DNA of 64,000 nt, from positions 1,925,087 to 1,989,086 of the forward strand of contig OX442314.1 of NCBI GenBank assembly GCA_949358305.1. The letters run 5' to 3'. Below the pieces are notes generated by a model. That model made no database searches. It had not been told where the DNA came from and worked only from the letters and a program-made list of their open reading frames with translations. The stretch comes from Strigamia acuminata. Lineage: Eukaryota; Arthropoda; Chilopoda; Geophilomorpha; Linotaeniidae. Below, piece by piece: positions 50,865 through 62,783 of the stretch (position 1 is its first letter; each line of letters starts with the position of its first letter). The translations under genes and the position numbers were made by a program.

Positions 50865-53800
50865 ATGGCTCCGAAACCCGACCCGTGGGTCCGATTGTTC
50901 GATGTGCGCGACCCCGCGCGACACAAAAAGGGCTACACGGTCTACAAAGTCATATCGACGGTGCGCAATAATTAAACTTGGAACGATCGCAATTTAATTA
51001 ATTAATTTGTGTTTAGGTGTATCCGCGATCGGCACCGGAAGCCGTAACGCAAGTAAAATAAATAAATAATTTTTAAAAAAAAAACTGGTTTTACAAAATG
51101 GATTTTTCTGCTAGATTGTTGTTTGGAAACGCTACAACGACTTCAAAAACCTGCACAAAAGCCTGCAAATCCTGCACACCAAGCTGTATTTGAAAGGGGT
51201 CTTCCCTCCGTTCGCCAAAGCTCGTTTGTTCGGTGAAAAAGAAATAAAGAAATATCGAGGAATGGAATGATTAATTAATTGTATTGCAGGAAGATTCGAC
51301 GCGAGCGTGATCGAAGAACGACGTCAGAGCGCGTATGCTCTGTTGGAGTTTGTCGCTCAGCACCCGCCGCTTTTCACGAGTCAATTATTCGTTAAATTTT
51401 TCGAAGTAATTTAAATATAAGGTTGCACTGGATAGCAATAATGCAGAATTAACCGAACACGAGAAAAAAGCAATTTTTGCGTTGATAAAAACTGTTTTTG
51501 CGTTGAAAAAAGCTATTTTTGCGTTGAAAAAAGCTATTTTTGCGTTGAAAAAAGCTATTTTTGCGTTGAAAAAAGCTATTTTTGCGTTGAAAAAAGCTAT
51601 TTTTGCGTTGAAAAAAGCTATTTTTGCGTTGAAAAAAGCTATTTTTGCGTTGAAAAAAGCTATTTTTGCGTTGAAAAAAGCTATTTTTGCGTTGAAAAAA
51701 GCTATTTTTGCGTTGAAAAAAGCTATTTTTGCGTTGAAAAAAGCTATTTTTGCGTTGAAAAAAGCTATTTTTGCGTTGAAAAAAGCTATTTTTGCGTTGA
51801 AAAAAGCAATTTTCGGGTTGAAAATGCAATTTCCACGTCAAAAAAGGCTATTTTGGGACTGAAAAATGCAATTTCCACGTCATAAAAGGCTTTTTTGGGG
51901 CTGGAAAATGCAATTTTCACGTCAAAAATGCAATTTTCGTGCCAAAAATGCAATTTTCGTACCAAAAATGCAATTTTCCACTCCAAATAATAAAAAATTT
52001 GCATAAAATATTCAATCATCACTTAAAAATACAAAGTTATTAACCGATAAAATTCATTTTATGTAGTCTAACTTGTAAGTCATCAGTATTCATCTTAAAA
52101 AATGCGAAACTTAGATGCAAATGATGTTCGGTGAAACCCTAATACAAACCAAATCATTTTTACCACAAATTCCAATGTGAATTAATTTTGTTTTCTTCTC
52201 ACAGAGCGGTCAGAAAATCACCCCATCCAAACTGATCCGCGACCCCGCCGAGAGCCCGGACGTGTTCGATGTGCTCGTGGTCGCACCGCCGCTCGAATCG
52301 CTCGTGGAAAGACCGGCGGAAGCGAACTCGCGCCTGGGCGGAATTTGGCAATACCCGCGCGAATCGGTCAGCTCGAGTTCGGACAGCAGCACGGACGAGC
52401 GCACGACGACCGACGGCGACGGCGACTCCGTCCGGAGCGCCGCGTCCACCGTCGAACTGTTTGATCCGTGTCGCGGCGTGGACGCCGACCGCTTCGTCGA
52501 CAACAACGTGTGGTTGCTCGCCACGATGGCCAACTGCGGCAAAACGGACGAGGAAAGACTCGAGCTGGATCCGTCGCTGTCGGTGAACCTGAACACGAAG
52601 GCGGAGCTCGATCCGTCGCCGCCGTCGGTTCCGCCGCCGCAGTCGCCGGCGCCGTCGATGGACGAGTCGGATTACATCGTTTCGGCGGCCGACGCCATCA
52701 GCAAGGCGCAGCTGAACGAGGCGGATGGCAACTACGAAATTTCGTTCATGTTTTACAAGCGCAGCGTGCAGATACTTCTAGAGGGCGTTCGCGGGGATTC
52801 GGACGGGGCGCGCAGAGATGCGGTGCGAAAGAAGACGGCGCAGTACTTGAGCAGGGCCGAGGAAATCTACAGGAAATATTTGGTTTGCAACGGAGACCTT
52901 CACGACGTTGGTTGAAACGAAATGAGTGTTGATAAAATGCGAACCTTTAGTTCACGTTCGCGAACGACGTTTGTTAGTTCAAGAAGGCGTTCACCATAAA
53001 AATAAAAATTGAGCGAAGGAATTGGAGATTTTTATAAAAATTGAATTTACAAAAATTGACCAAAAGTTGAGAAATTTAAAAAAATTGACCAAAATTTTGA
53101 GAAATTTACGAACATTTTGAGAAATTTTGAGGAATTTCTAAAAATTGATTAAAATTTCGAGATTTTTACAAAAAATGATTTCAATTTCGTGTTTTTTACA
53201 AAAAACGATTGAAATTTCGTGATTTTTACAAAAATTTATCAAAATTCATCAAAATTTACAAAATTGATCAAAAGTTGAGAAATTTACAAACATTATGAGA
53301 AATTTTGAGGAATTTACAAAAATTGATTAAAATTTCGAAATTTTTACAAAAAATGATTGAAATTTCGTGATTTTTACAAAAATTTATCAAAATTCATCAA
53401 AATTTACAACAATTGACCAAAATTTGGAGAAATTTACAAACATTATGAGAAATTTTGAGGAATTTACAATAATTGATTAAAATTTCGAAATTTTTACAAA
53501 AATTACGGTAATCAAAATTTTGAGATTTTTACAAAAATTGATTGAAATTTCGAAATTTTTACAAAAGTTGATCAAAATTTTGAGAATTTTTACTCAAGCA
53601 CACTAACTTTACTTTATTTTACTAACATTTCGCAAAAAAAAATTGTTACAAAAATTTTTCAGAATTTCCCAAAAAAATGCAAAAACAATTACTAAAAATT
53701 TTAGATAAATGAACGCAAACTTTTAATCCAACTTCATGAACTTAAACTAATTCATTTCTGTAAAATTTCAAGTCAACATTAGCGTGAACACGTTCAGACG

Positions 53801-56692
53801 GCCGTGAACGTGAACGTAAACAAGTTGCAACACCGCTTGAAATGATTAAATTAAATTACTTAATTAACTTTGTCTCTTATTTAAATTGCAGGTTCCTTCA
53901 AGAGACGCGAGTGTCAACGGAGCGATCGGCAGTTTACTCCAGTCGCCGCTTTCCGAGCTGAAAAACTACAAAGTTCTCGGCGTGATCGACAAGATCCTCC
54001 TGGTCCTCGACGTAGCGACGCAAAACACTTTTGTCATGAAAGTAAACAAACAAATAAATTCTATAATAAGCCTATTTTAATTCTATCTTCCTTAAAAATC
54101 TCTCCAGATTCTACACAAAACTTCGTCGCCGAGCGACCCTTACGCCACTTCCGTGGTTCCCTCAAAGATCCGTTTCATGGTGCAACTCTACAAATTCGTC
54201 GAAAGCGACTACGCCATCTTTCTCGTCCAGGAGCACGCCACCGGCGGCCGACTGTGGAATTACGTCCGCTCGTATTTAGTCAACAACAGTCCCCACGACT
54301 CGCGATCCACGATCCACGCCGACCAGGCGCCGACCAACGACCGCAACGTGTATTCGGGCAAAAAACTCCTCGTTCCGCGCGCCGACGACTCCGTGGCCGC
54401 GGACACGACCACGGACGACTTAAAAACGGATCCGGCGGACGACGTCGACTCGGACCTGGTCGCCAAGGGCGAGTGCGCTTCGAGTTACGTCAACTTGTTC
54501 ACCAGCTACGCGGCCTCGCTCGCCGGTGGTGCGGGCGCGGGCGACTCCGACGCCGACGTCGGGTTGGCGAAATGCCATCTGGCGGCAACGGCGAGCGACA
54601 GCGACCGAAGATTCGAAGAACTCGAGTCCCAACGGCGCGACGTCCACTTCCCCGAAGACTTGGACGAGTTGGTCGGGCCCGTGGAGCAGAACGGCGGCGT
54701 CGACTTGAACCGCGTTACGACGCTCGAGGACCTGGGTCGACTGGGCGCGGACGATCTGATCGAGTGCGCGCATAAATTGATGACCACCGTCGACCGCACG
54801 CTGCTCCGGGCGGCGGCGAAGCGCGAAATCTCGGACGACGACGACGATAACGCCAAGACGAGTTCGCCGCCACCGACGGAGCGTTTTAAGGAGAAAAAAG
54901 CGGGAGGGCGACGTCGGCGATCGCGGCCGATGAGCGACGACGACGTGTTCGCGTCGCCGCAGCACCAGCGTCACCACGAACTGCGTCGTTCTTTGTCGGC
55001 CGGCAGTCTGGCACCGGGCGGCGCTCGGCGGCCCCGACTGCGTCATTTGTCGGCGGCGTTTGACCAGCTCGACTCGGCTAATTCGTCGAAAAACGCACGC
55101 TTGCCCGAGTCGTGCATTCGAGTGTGGGCCGCCGAGATGATCGTGGCCGTGTGGCAGCTGCACAGCCTTGGGATCGTGTGCAGGGACCTGTGCCCGGACA
55201 ACGTGCTGCTCGGCAGCCGGGGTCACATCCTCCTCACTTATTTTGGCCAGTGGGCGAACGTTGAACGCACCGTGCGTCCGTCCGCGCTGGAGAACATGTA
55301 CGCGGCACCGGGTACGCGACACCGTTTCATTTAAATATCAATTCGCATGTTGACGCGCATTTCAAGCTTTTCTTCTTGAGAATAGAACACATTTTACTCA
55401 AAAGTTATCACGCCTCGTCATGTCATCCAGGAAAATAAAATACGTAAAGTAAAGCTTCAAATTGCAGCCCAGGCGTTTATTTATTTATTTTATTTTATTT
55501 GAACCCTGGCGGTTATTCGGGCCGTTTTTTTTAAAAATTGTGATATTTTGGGACCCCAGCGTTTAAATGGGTCCCGGCACCAATTTGAAGCATTTCGATA
55601 GGTATTTAAATACACGTAGAAATTAATTAGAATGTACTCTGTGTAGACTAGACAAGTTTGCAAGTCCCGACCTGTGTTTATCAATGTTTGATTGCACTAG
55701 TCATTCCTGAATTCCAGATTACGCGCAGATGTATCTGTACGAGACCGTACGAGATTTATGCGTAGTTCGCACTTGAACCACTTATGTACAAGTTGTGACT
55801 TTTAGAAAGTCTAATTTCTACAAGTGTGAATGATCTATTTTTAGACTGTTCACACTTATTCAGTAGTTATGTAGAAATAAATCAGTGACACAGGTTATGT
55901 AGAAAAGTGTGAACATTGCATTTGTGAACTTGAGACTTGGCAAATTGGGAGAAAAATGGATTAAAAATGCAAATATCCTTGAGAAAATTAAACAGAAACG
56001 AAAATTAAACAACACTGCCAACAACTTCTGATTAATCTATATTTAATTGACCAGCGTATACATTTTTTTAGACACCCTGTATTGTCCAGTCTACACAGAG
56101 TACGCTGTATGTCGAGATTTTGAAAATTGAAATTTCTCGAGTCCCCCTATTTCCCAGGACTGGAGACCTAAAAAAATGACAATAATTTCTTAGGTTCCCT
56201 AAGGAAAATTAATATACTCCATACACTTCTAGTTTCTTGAAATTTCTTTTTAAAAAAGCCTTAAATGTGCGTCAATACAGTAAGTAAATCAAATTAAATA
56301 AAATTTCTTAAATTTTCTTAATAAACAGAATTAAACGGCATCGAGGTGGCGACTCCCGCCTGCGACTGGTGGAGCGTCGGCGCGCTGCTCTTCGAACTCA
56401 TCACCGGCAGGACTTTGATCTCGTGTCACCCGGGCGGCGTGACGAGCCATTCCCAGCTCAACATCCCGCCCCACATTTCAGCCGAAGCACGTTCACTGCT
56501 CGTAGAAGTGAGTTCGTTTATATATTATTAGAATGTCATTTTTCTAAATTTCCTTTTTTCTGTTCTTTCCAGTTTTTGCGATTCGCTCCGAACGAACGAC
56601 TCGGCGCCGGTGCCAACGGAATGGAGGCGATCAAAACACACTCGTTTTTTCACAATATTAACTGGGATCAAATTATTTATGAACACACGTAG
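50865..56692 (+). CDS. RPS6KC1: RPS6KC1-like PX/MIT pseudokinase
   Basis: Nine exons: 50865-50960, 51017-51052, 51115-51232, 51290-51405, 52205-52882, 53892-54041, 54108-55311, 56329-56507, 56573-56692; phases agree, 898 residues. The family binds PI3P on endosomes and sphingosine kinase. Domains: PX (residues about 5-125, with WKRYNDFKNLH and GVFPPFAKARLFG), acidic linker, MIT (about 265-340, DYIVSAADAISKAQ), then a protein kinase domain split by a large acidic insert. The ATP-binding lysine (TFVMKIL) and RDLCPDN are present, but DFG is YFG (LLTYFGQW), as in vertebrate RPS6KC1, so catalysis is doubtful. CDWWSVGALLFELITG and RLGAG close the fold. Introns 4 and 5 carry tandem arr ays. Confidence 0.93.
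51473..51805. repeat. RPS6KC1-like intron 4 array, perfect 21-bp unit
   Basis: Fifteen units of aaaaaagctatttttgcgtt plus one base that read as identical, with diverged units after them to 51980. An A6 tract and a T5 tract alternate every half unit. Confidence 0.97.
53030..53600. repeat. RPS6KC1-like intron 5 degenerate array
   Basis: Irregular units built from atttacaaaaattgatc and aaatttcgagatttt words; higher-order repeats of about 110-150 bp can be seen (53225-53340 against 53395-53500). Confidence 0.8.
55465..55585. repeat. Remnant related to the 47.4-kb MITE
   Basis: GGCGTTTATT at the left and CAGCGTTTAAATGGG at the right resemble the ends and interior of the element at 47324-47541. 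RPS6KC1-like intron 7. Confidence 0.4.
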
Positions 56693-56809
56693 AATTTAAA
56701 ATAAAATATATAATATATATTTGTATATAGGCGAAATAATCGTTATTCCGTAGACTAGAATGTTGCGACAAAGAGTAATCAATCAATTAATTAATTAATT
56801 AATTTAAAA

Positions 56810-58804
56810 TTAGACGTTCTGCGCGAGTTTCTCGGCGTCTTGGCTGCTTAGTAGTTCCATCCTATCGGCGTTTTTCGGTAAATTCACCACGGGGTTCTGC
56901 GAGTACAGGTAGGTGGCGTACGAGACGATGGCGATGGCCGCGACGGTGTTGGCGTCGACGGCGATGCCGAAGATGATCCAGCAGAGCACGGCCGTGAACA
57001 TGAGTTCGAGCGCGCTGGCGAACGTCTTCAAAATGGAATTCAAGTTTTTGAGAAACAGACTCGTCACGATGCCGATGCCCGCGCTGTTCACCACGATCAA
57101 GAGCACCTTGAACTGCGCCAGCGAGCCGATCGCCGCGCTCGTGAACGCCGTCGACAGCTGCCCGTTGAACGCCAGCACGCCCACGTTGCACACGATCGAG
57201 TCGCAGTACATGAACACGTTTTGCATCATTATGTGCACGTCCGCGCCCGTGTCTTTGAGCAGATACTCGTTGTACACGCCGGCGAAACACGAGCAGAAAA
57301 CCTGACCAATCAAAAATCAATCAAAAAATCATTTCACATTACACATTTCTCTCGTACTTGTAATAAGATTAAAATTAAATTGAAGCTCAGCACGGAGCCC
57401 ACGTCGTTGGCGCTTCCGTCCGATTTATGCGCGGTCGTGTGCAGCTGCTTGATGACGCATCCGACGGTCAACAGCACCAGCGACATCCATTGCTTCCCGC
57501 TCAATTTTTTCGAAAATAGGATCTGCAAAATTTATTATGAGTTTAGATATTTAGAATTTAAGTCGTTATTTGTTTAGTTCACCTGAAAAATGATGCCGGT
57601 CACTACGACGCGAAACTGAAGTAAAAGAAAATAAGTGGTGGGGTCGAAAGCGGCCAAATTGACGAATGTCAGGTTGTTGTACAGACAGTAGAGAAGAGAC
57701 GGAACGAAATAGAGCAGGAGAACTGTAAAGCGAAACCAACAACGCTTAAAAATGTGTTATTAAAAACCGTATTATCCCGCTATTACGCCAGTAAATGAGA
57801 ATTGAATCAAAACAAGCTTAGAAAGCGTTTTTATATGTCCAAAATGTAGGAAATTAGCCTCAATTTCTATAAATTTACCAAAATTTTAATAATAACTGTC
57901 AGAATTTCAAGAAAACTCAAATTTGTGGCTCAAATTCCAACTCTACCATCATGTTTCACTTTTTACCGGCATGCCAGTATAAGCTTTATGACTGAAACTA
58001 CTAATGTTATGGTAATCCCATGTACAGCGGCATGCAGCTTAAAGCGGGGTAATACAATACGGTAATTTCGATCGTTATACCGTTTGTGTGCTTGAACATC
58101 TCGCTGAACATCTGGCGACAAGAATGACTGCAAAAATTAAACAAAAATAATTACCGTAATTTAATTTAATTTAGAATTGTAACACCCAATTCTGTTTATA
58201 CATGAAAAATAAATTCAATTCTGGTTTAACACGATTTCTTTTGATTTAACAGTTAAAAGAAAATTGTCTGCTTAAAATTTGATTTAAATTTTAAGGAGAA
58301 AGATTTCTATTTCCCATAATTTTCTATAAAATACTTAGGGAATTCCCCTTGTTTATTGCCTAAAAAATACTTGGGGAATTCCCCTAGTTTATCTTTTTTT
58401 TTCCTTGGAATATATCTACACTGTAAAAACAGAATTGGATATATTCTGCTAGATCTCGGTATGCTGATTGAGGAAGAAAAAAATAAAATTATGTAATACA
58501 TTACAACTTACTCCTTGAGATATATGCTCGTGGAAATGACAAGTTTGAGGCATTCCGTGAGTAATACAACGGTTATGGTGTTGTAATTGTATTGATTTTT
58601 CGAGTCCTGTGTGGCAGTGACTAGAATTCCTAAAAATTGCAATCCGGAAAAAATATAAAACTTCAATCATACGAAACGATGATTTCCGCGCGGCGCGTTC
58701 GTACCTTGGTTTATAAATAAAACCATGTAGGAAATAAATACGATGAAACTCCATTTCGTCGGAAATAAGTCGGCGCTGAGCCAGCGCTGCTCGCCGGCAG
58801 CCAT
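56810..58804 (-). CDS. SLC35A-family nucleotide-sugar transporter
   Basis: Exons: 58705-58804, 58512-58629, 58081-58127, 57583-57722, 57358-57522, 56810-57301; phases agree, 353 residues. The family exchanges cytosolic nucleotide sugars for nucleotide monophosphates across Golgi or ER membranes. Family features: VLLTECLKLVIS early, YCLYNNLTFVNLAAFDPTTY, a conserved LLQFRVVVTGI helix, then FAGVYNEYLLK and a run of hydrophobic helices to SYATYLYSQNP near the C-terminus. About ten membrane segments are expected. The frame is also open upstream of the chosen ATG to 58972, so an N-terminal extension is possible. I cannot decide the SLC35A subtype or the sugar. Stops 117 bp from the RPS6KC1-like stop, tail to tail. 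Confidence 0.9.
57767..58063. mobile_element. MITE with ACCGTATT ends in SLC35A intron 3
   Basis: Left end ACCGTATTATCCCGCTATTA and right end, inverted, ACCGTATTGTATTACCCCGC share the terminal 8 bases and a CCCGC block displaced by 6 bases. No coding capacity. Confidence 0.55.
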
Positions 58805-59009
58805 ATTTAAATCGAGCGTTGCATGCTGGGATAATGAGGAGTTGTGCGCCGCTTCCATTGGCTGCGAGTTACCATGTAGTAAAGATAGTAAGAGCCGGAA
58901 CTCTGCCGTTTTTGATGCAATCAGGCTACGCCTCCAAACGACACTAGCGCTCGTAGTGGAGGGGCTGTCCAACAGTTTCAGATCAACGTGTGATACCCGC
59001 CAAATTGCA

Positions 59010-62000
59010 ATGATGGATTGGACAATGGCACCTCTAAAGAGTAATGGAAATTATTGCAGTGCCTGCAAAAACTGCCAAAGGATTGGTTCAAAGAAATCTT
59101 TTTTTAGGTTTCCCAAGGATACAAATAGGTATAAAACAAATTTTAAAAATGTATTTATAAAACCTGTGCAATAAAAGTTGAATAGATTAAAAAGTTACAT
59201 TATTTGATTAAATTTGTCTCAAATATTTGTATCATAGTAATTAATTTTATTTATAACATTATCTGCTAGATGTAAAAATTGGGTTCAATATTCACGACGA
59301 GACGATCTGGCTAAAAAAGAATCTACATACTTATACACACATAATCGGCTATGTGCAGACCATTTTGAAGATTCACAATTTATGAATGCAAACCTAAAGT
59401 AAGTTACAAGTACAGTTAGCAACAACTTCAACTTCATAACTTTCCTTTTGGTTATTTTTCCGTAAGTAAGCTCTGATACGTTATAAAGTAGATGAACACA
59501 GAGAAATATTACTTTTTCATCATCAAACCAAATCAAAAAATGCTAATGAAATGATGAAATTTTTTTACAACAGTTTTAGCAATTTTAATAATGTTTCATT
59601 TTTATTAGAAATAAATTGGTGCATGATGCTGTGCCAACACTTTTTGATGTACCCAATCCACCACCGAAAATAACATTAAAAAGGCCAAAACGAGACCGCT
59701 CATTGCAAAATATTGGTGGAAACAAACAGAAAAAAATTAAGGTTTTTATTTCAATTTATTTTTGCAAAAAGCAATCTTACAAGTTCTTTCGAAATAGGTT
59801 TGTAAAATCGTCTCAGATGACCATCAAGCTTCAACTTTAACTTCAACCACAACTGCATCTAGCTGTAGTCAGCTGTCTTGTGATGTTTCATTAGATCATC
59901 CAGAAACTTCAAATGTGCCTGATAATGAAACTTCAAATGTGCCTGATAATGAAACTTCAAATGTGCCTGATAATGAAACTTCAAATGTGCCTGATAATGA
60001 CACTGCAAATGAAATGGAAATTAGTACTGAGAATGCTGCAAGTGACTGCACTCCCAGAAAATTTCAACTGCAATGCCAGCTAAATAATGAGAGATGCAAA
60101 ACATCAATGTATCGCAAAACAATACGGGAGTTGCAGACTCAGGAGCACAAAATAACGAATGAAGAACTTATAAGAGCACTCAGAAAAAAGTTACCATCAC
60201 ATTCTGCAGACTTCATTGAATCTCAGCTCGAAGCATGTGGCAACAAACCAAAAGGAGTAAGATGGAAAACATCGGTAAAGCAGATTTCTTTGGCTTTACT
60301 GTATGCCAGTAGTAAAGCATACAAAATATTCAAGTCGATGTTTGCTACACCTGATGAACAGACACTGTCACGAGCTGTCGATTTATTCCCAGCCGGACCA
60401 GGTATTAACAATGCACAGATAATTTTTTTAAAGAAAATGTCAACAAATATGACTGTGGACAAAGAAAAGGTCATTAGTTTGTGTTTTGATGAAATGTCTC
60501 TCCATGCAAACCTGTATTATGATGAATTCCAAGACATAATCCACGGCTACACGCAATATACCAACAACGGCGTATCACCTGCTCTACATGTTCTATTGTT
60601 TGTAATGTCTGGGTTGTATGGAAAGGCATGGAAACATCCCATCGCTTATTACTTTACAGGAAACAGTATGGCAAACACTGATTTTGAAGAAATCCTGTAT
60701 GAAGTGATTGCTGCCATAACTGATTGTGGATTTCATGTCATTAATATTACTTGTGACATGGCAAGCAGAAATGTTGCATTGACAAAGCGATTAGGTGTGT
60801 CCAAGGAACAACCTTTTTTGATACATAATGGGAAAAAGATTTTTTGGATGTTTGATCCACCTCATCTTGTTAAGTGTTTTCGCAATAATTTAAAGAAGCA
60901 CCCATTGGATACAGGTAATGGTATTGCTAAGTGGGATCACATCATTAAATTTTATGAATCAGACATAAAGTCTGAACTCAGACTTGCACCAAAAATATCT
61001 GATAAGCACCTCACATTACCTGCCTTTACCTCAATGAAAGTGAAATTGGCTACGCAGGTACTAAGTCACACAGTTGCAGCGGGAATGTTCACTGCAACAT
61101 CTTTGCCTAATTCTGGTGTGCCAGCTGATGCAGTTACAACTGCAATATTAATTGACCGTGTAGATCAATTGTTTGATTGCATGAACAGTGTGAGCTTAAA
61201 AGACACGAAAGAAAAACGCCGTGCAATTACCTCAACTTCTAGTCATTTTAAATTTTTAGAAGAAACATTGGCACTTATAAACTCTTGGAAATTTTTAAAT
61301 GTACGCAGTCAACCACCATCATTGTATGGATGGAAATTAACTATAAATTCAGTTTTGCAGCTTTGGAAGGAATTAGAAACACGTTTCAACTATAAATTTA
61401 TAATGACTAGAAGACTAAACAAAGATAGTGCTGAAAACCTGTTTTCTATTGTGAGGCAAAGCAGTGGTAACAATGTAAATCCAACTGCAAAACAGGTGGA
61501 GGCAATAATGAAAAACATTGTTATTTCGGCATTGCTAAAGCCATCTGCTGGTGCCAATTGCCAGGAAGATGGTTTAGAATTTTTTCAGTTGTTAAAAGAA
61601 TTCGGAAAAAATGATCCCACTACAAGCAACACAGTTACCAACTTCAATGAGTCCTCTGTTGCATCATTTTGTGATGAAAAATCATCACAAAATGATGACA
61701 ATATTCCAGATGATGGAATTTTAGATAAAGAAAAATTGGACATGCTAACTCATGATTCACATTCAAATGCAGTTGCCTATATAGCTGGATATATTATTAT
61801 GCGAGTAGAAGAAAAACATAATTGCCCAAATTGTTTATGTCAGATTAAGGATAGTGACGAGTTGTCTAATGACTCGCAATTGTTTCAGCTATTCAAAGCG
61901 TTTCAAACTGCATCAAGTAATCGGTTTGGTTCCCCTAAAATTTCCCTTAAAGTTCCATCAAAAAAATTTATTTCATATTTAAATTACTGCGAAAACATTT

Positions 62001-62230
62001 TTTTAGATTCCTTTCCAACAATTAAGACACTACCTGATGTAAGATTAAATTTGAAAAAAAAAATTGAAGTTTATCCTCAACAGTTTGATTTATGTGCAGG
62101 CGTAAATGAAACAATCCTCACATTATTTTTGCAAATACGCATTAAACATGCAATAAAATTAGAAAACAGCATGATTACGCAGAAACCTAGAAAAGCAAAC
62201 AGAAAATTAAATAACATAACTCACAAATGA
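59010..62230 (+). CDS. THAP-domain P-element-type transposase (THAP9-like)
   Basis: Exons: 59010-59128, 59270-59398, 59609-59741, 59873-62230; phases agree, 912 residues, close to the length of THAP9. The N-terminal THAP zinc finger is complete: YCSAC, FFRFP, NW, LCADHF and the AVPTLF box. A four-copy repeat of a 7-residue ETSNVPDN unit starts exon 4. The catalytic RNase H-like part has LCFDEMSLH, CDMASRN (GTP-binding insertion region follows), DPPHLVKCFRNNL and MTRRLNKDSAENLFS, with acidic residues at the expected places. A zinc-finger-like CPNCLC region ends the protein. No stop or shift anywhere. I could not find terminal inverted repeats, and the gene shares a 205-bp head-to-head upstream region with the SLC35A gene. 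It is either a recent, intact element or a domesticated gene. Confidence 0.9.
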
Positions 62231-62783
62231 TTAACGAAACTATTACATTTTTAAGCCTAACATGTACCTCTTTTAATTAAATATTACTCATTACTTATTT
62301 TAACCTATTCAACCTAATTTAACTACCGTACATTTGTAAACAGATGACATTAAAACTTGAGTTCATTATATTTGTCTTTCAATCTATTTCTGTCCTGAAA
62401 TAAAATAAAATTGTTGTTTTTAATAAATATCTTAACTTATCTAACGAATGTTTAGTACTGCGGAAGATCGAAACTTGAACCGCTGTAATGTTTTAGCGAC
62501 GTTTTACCCTTGGTTTCTTTGTTTGTTGTTGTTTTTTTCTCTTGTTTTTCCTGTTTTTCCGTGTTTTTTTAGGTTTTTAGGTTATCATTATTAGCGAACT
62601 CGTGGTGGGAAGTTTGAAAAGATTACAATCGAGGTAAAAGAATAAATAAAACGATAATTGTTTTATACACGATACACGGACGATGATACGTCTTTGATCG
62701 GATTTTACAATTTTTTTACAGGCTGTGCGATGCAAAAATTATACAAAAAAATTGTATAAAAAAATTAAATTGAAAAGAATAAA
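62231..62783. other. Intergenic DNA between convergent genes
   Basis: AT-rich. AATAAA-type signals at 62276 (taaatatt region) and 62400. No exon or clear transposon terminus recognised. Confidence 0.45.

Noticed and set aside
51473-51805. Regular 21-bp repeats resembling a CRISPR array
   Set aside because: Units are contiguous with no spacers, and the setting is an animal intron.
58804-58972. N-terminal extension of the SLC35A protein to 58972
   Set aside because: The frame is open, but the extra residues have no family counterpart and the ATG at 58804 gives the expected length; kept only as a possibility.
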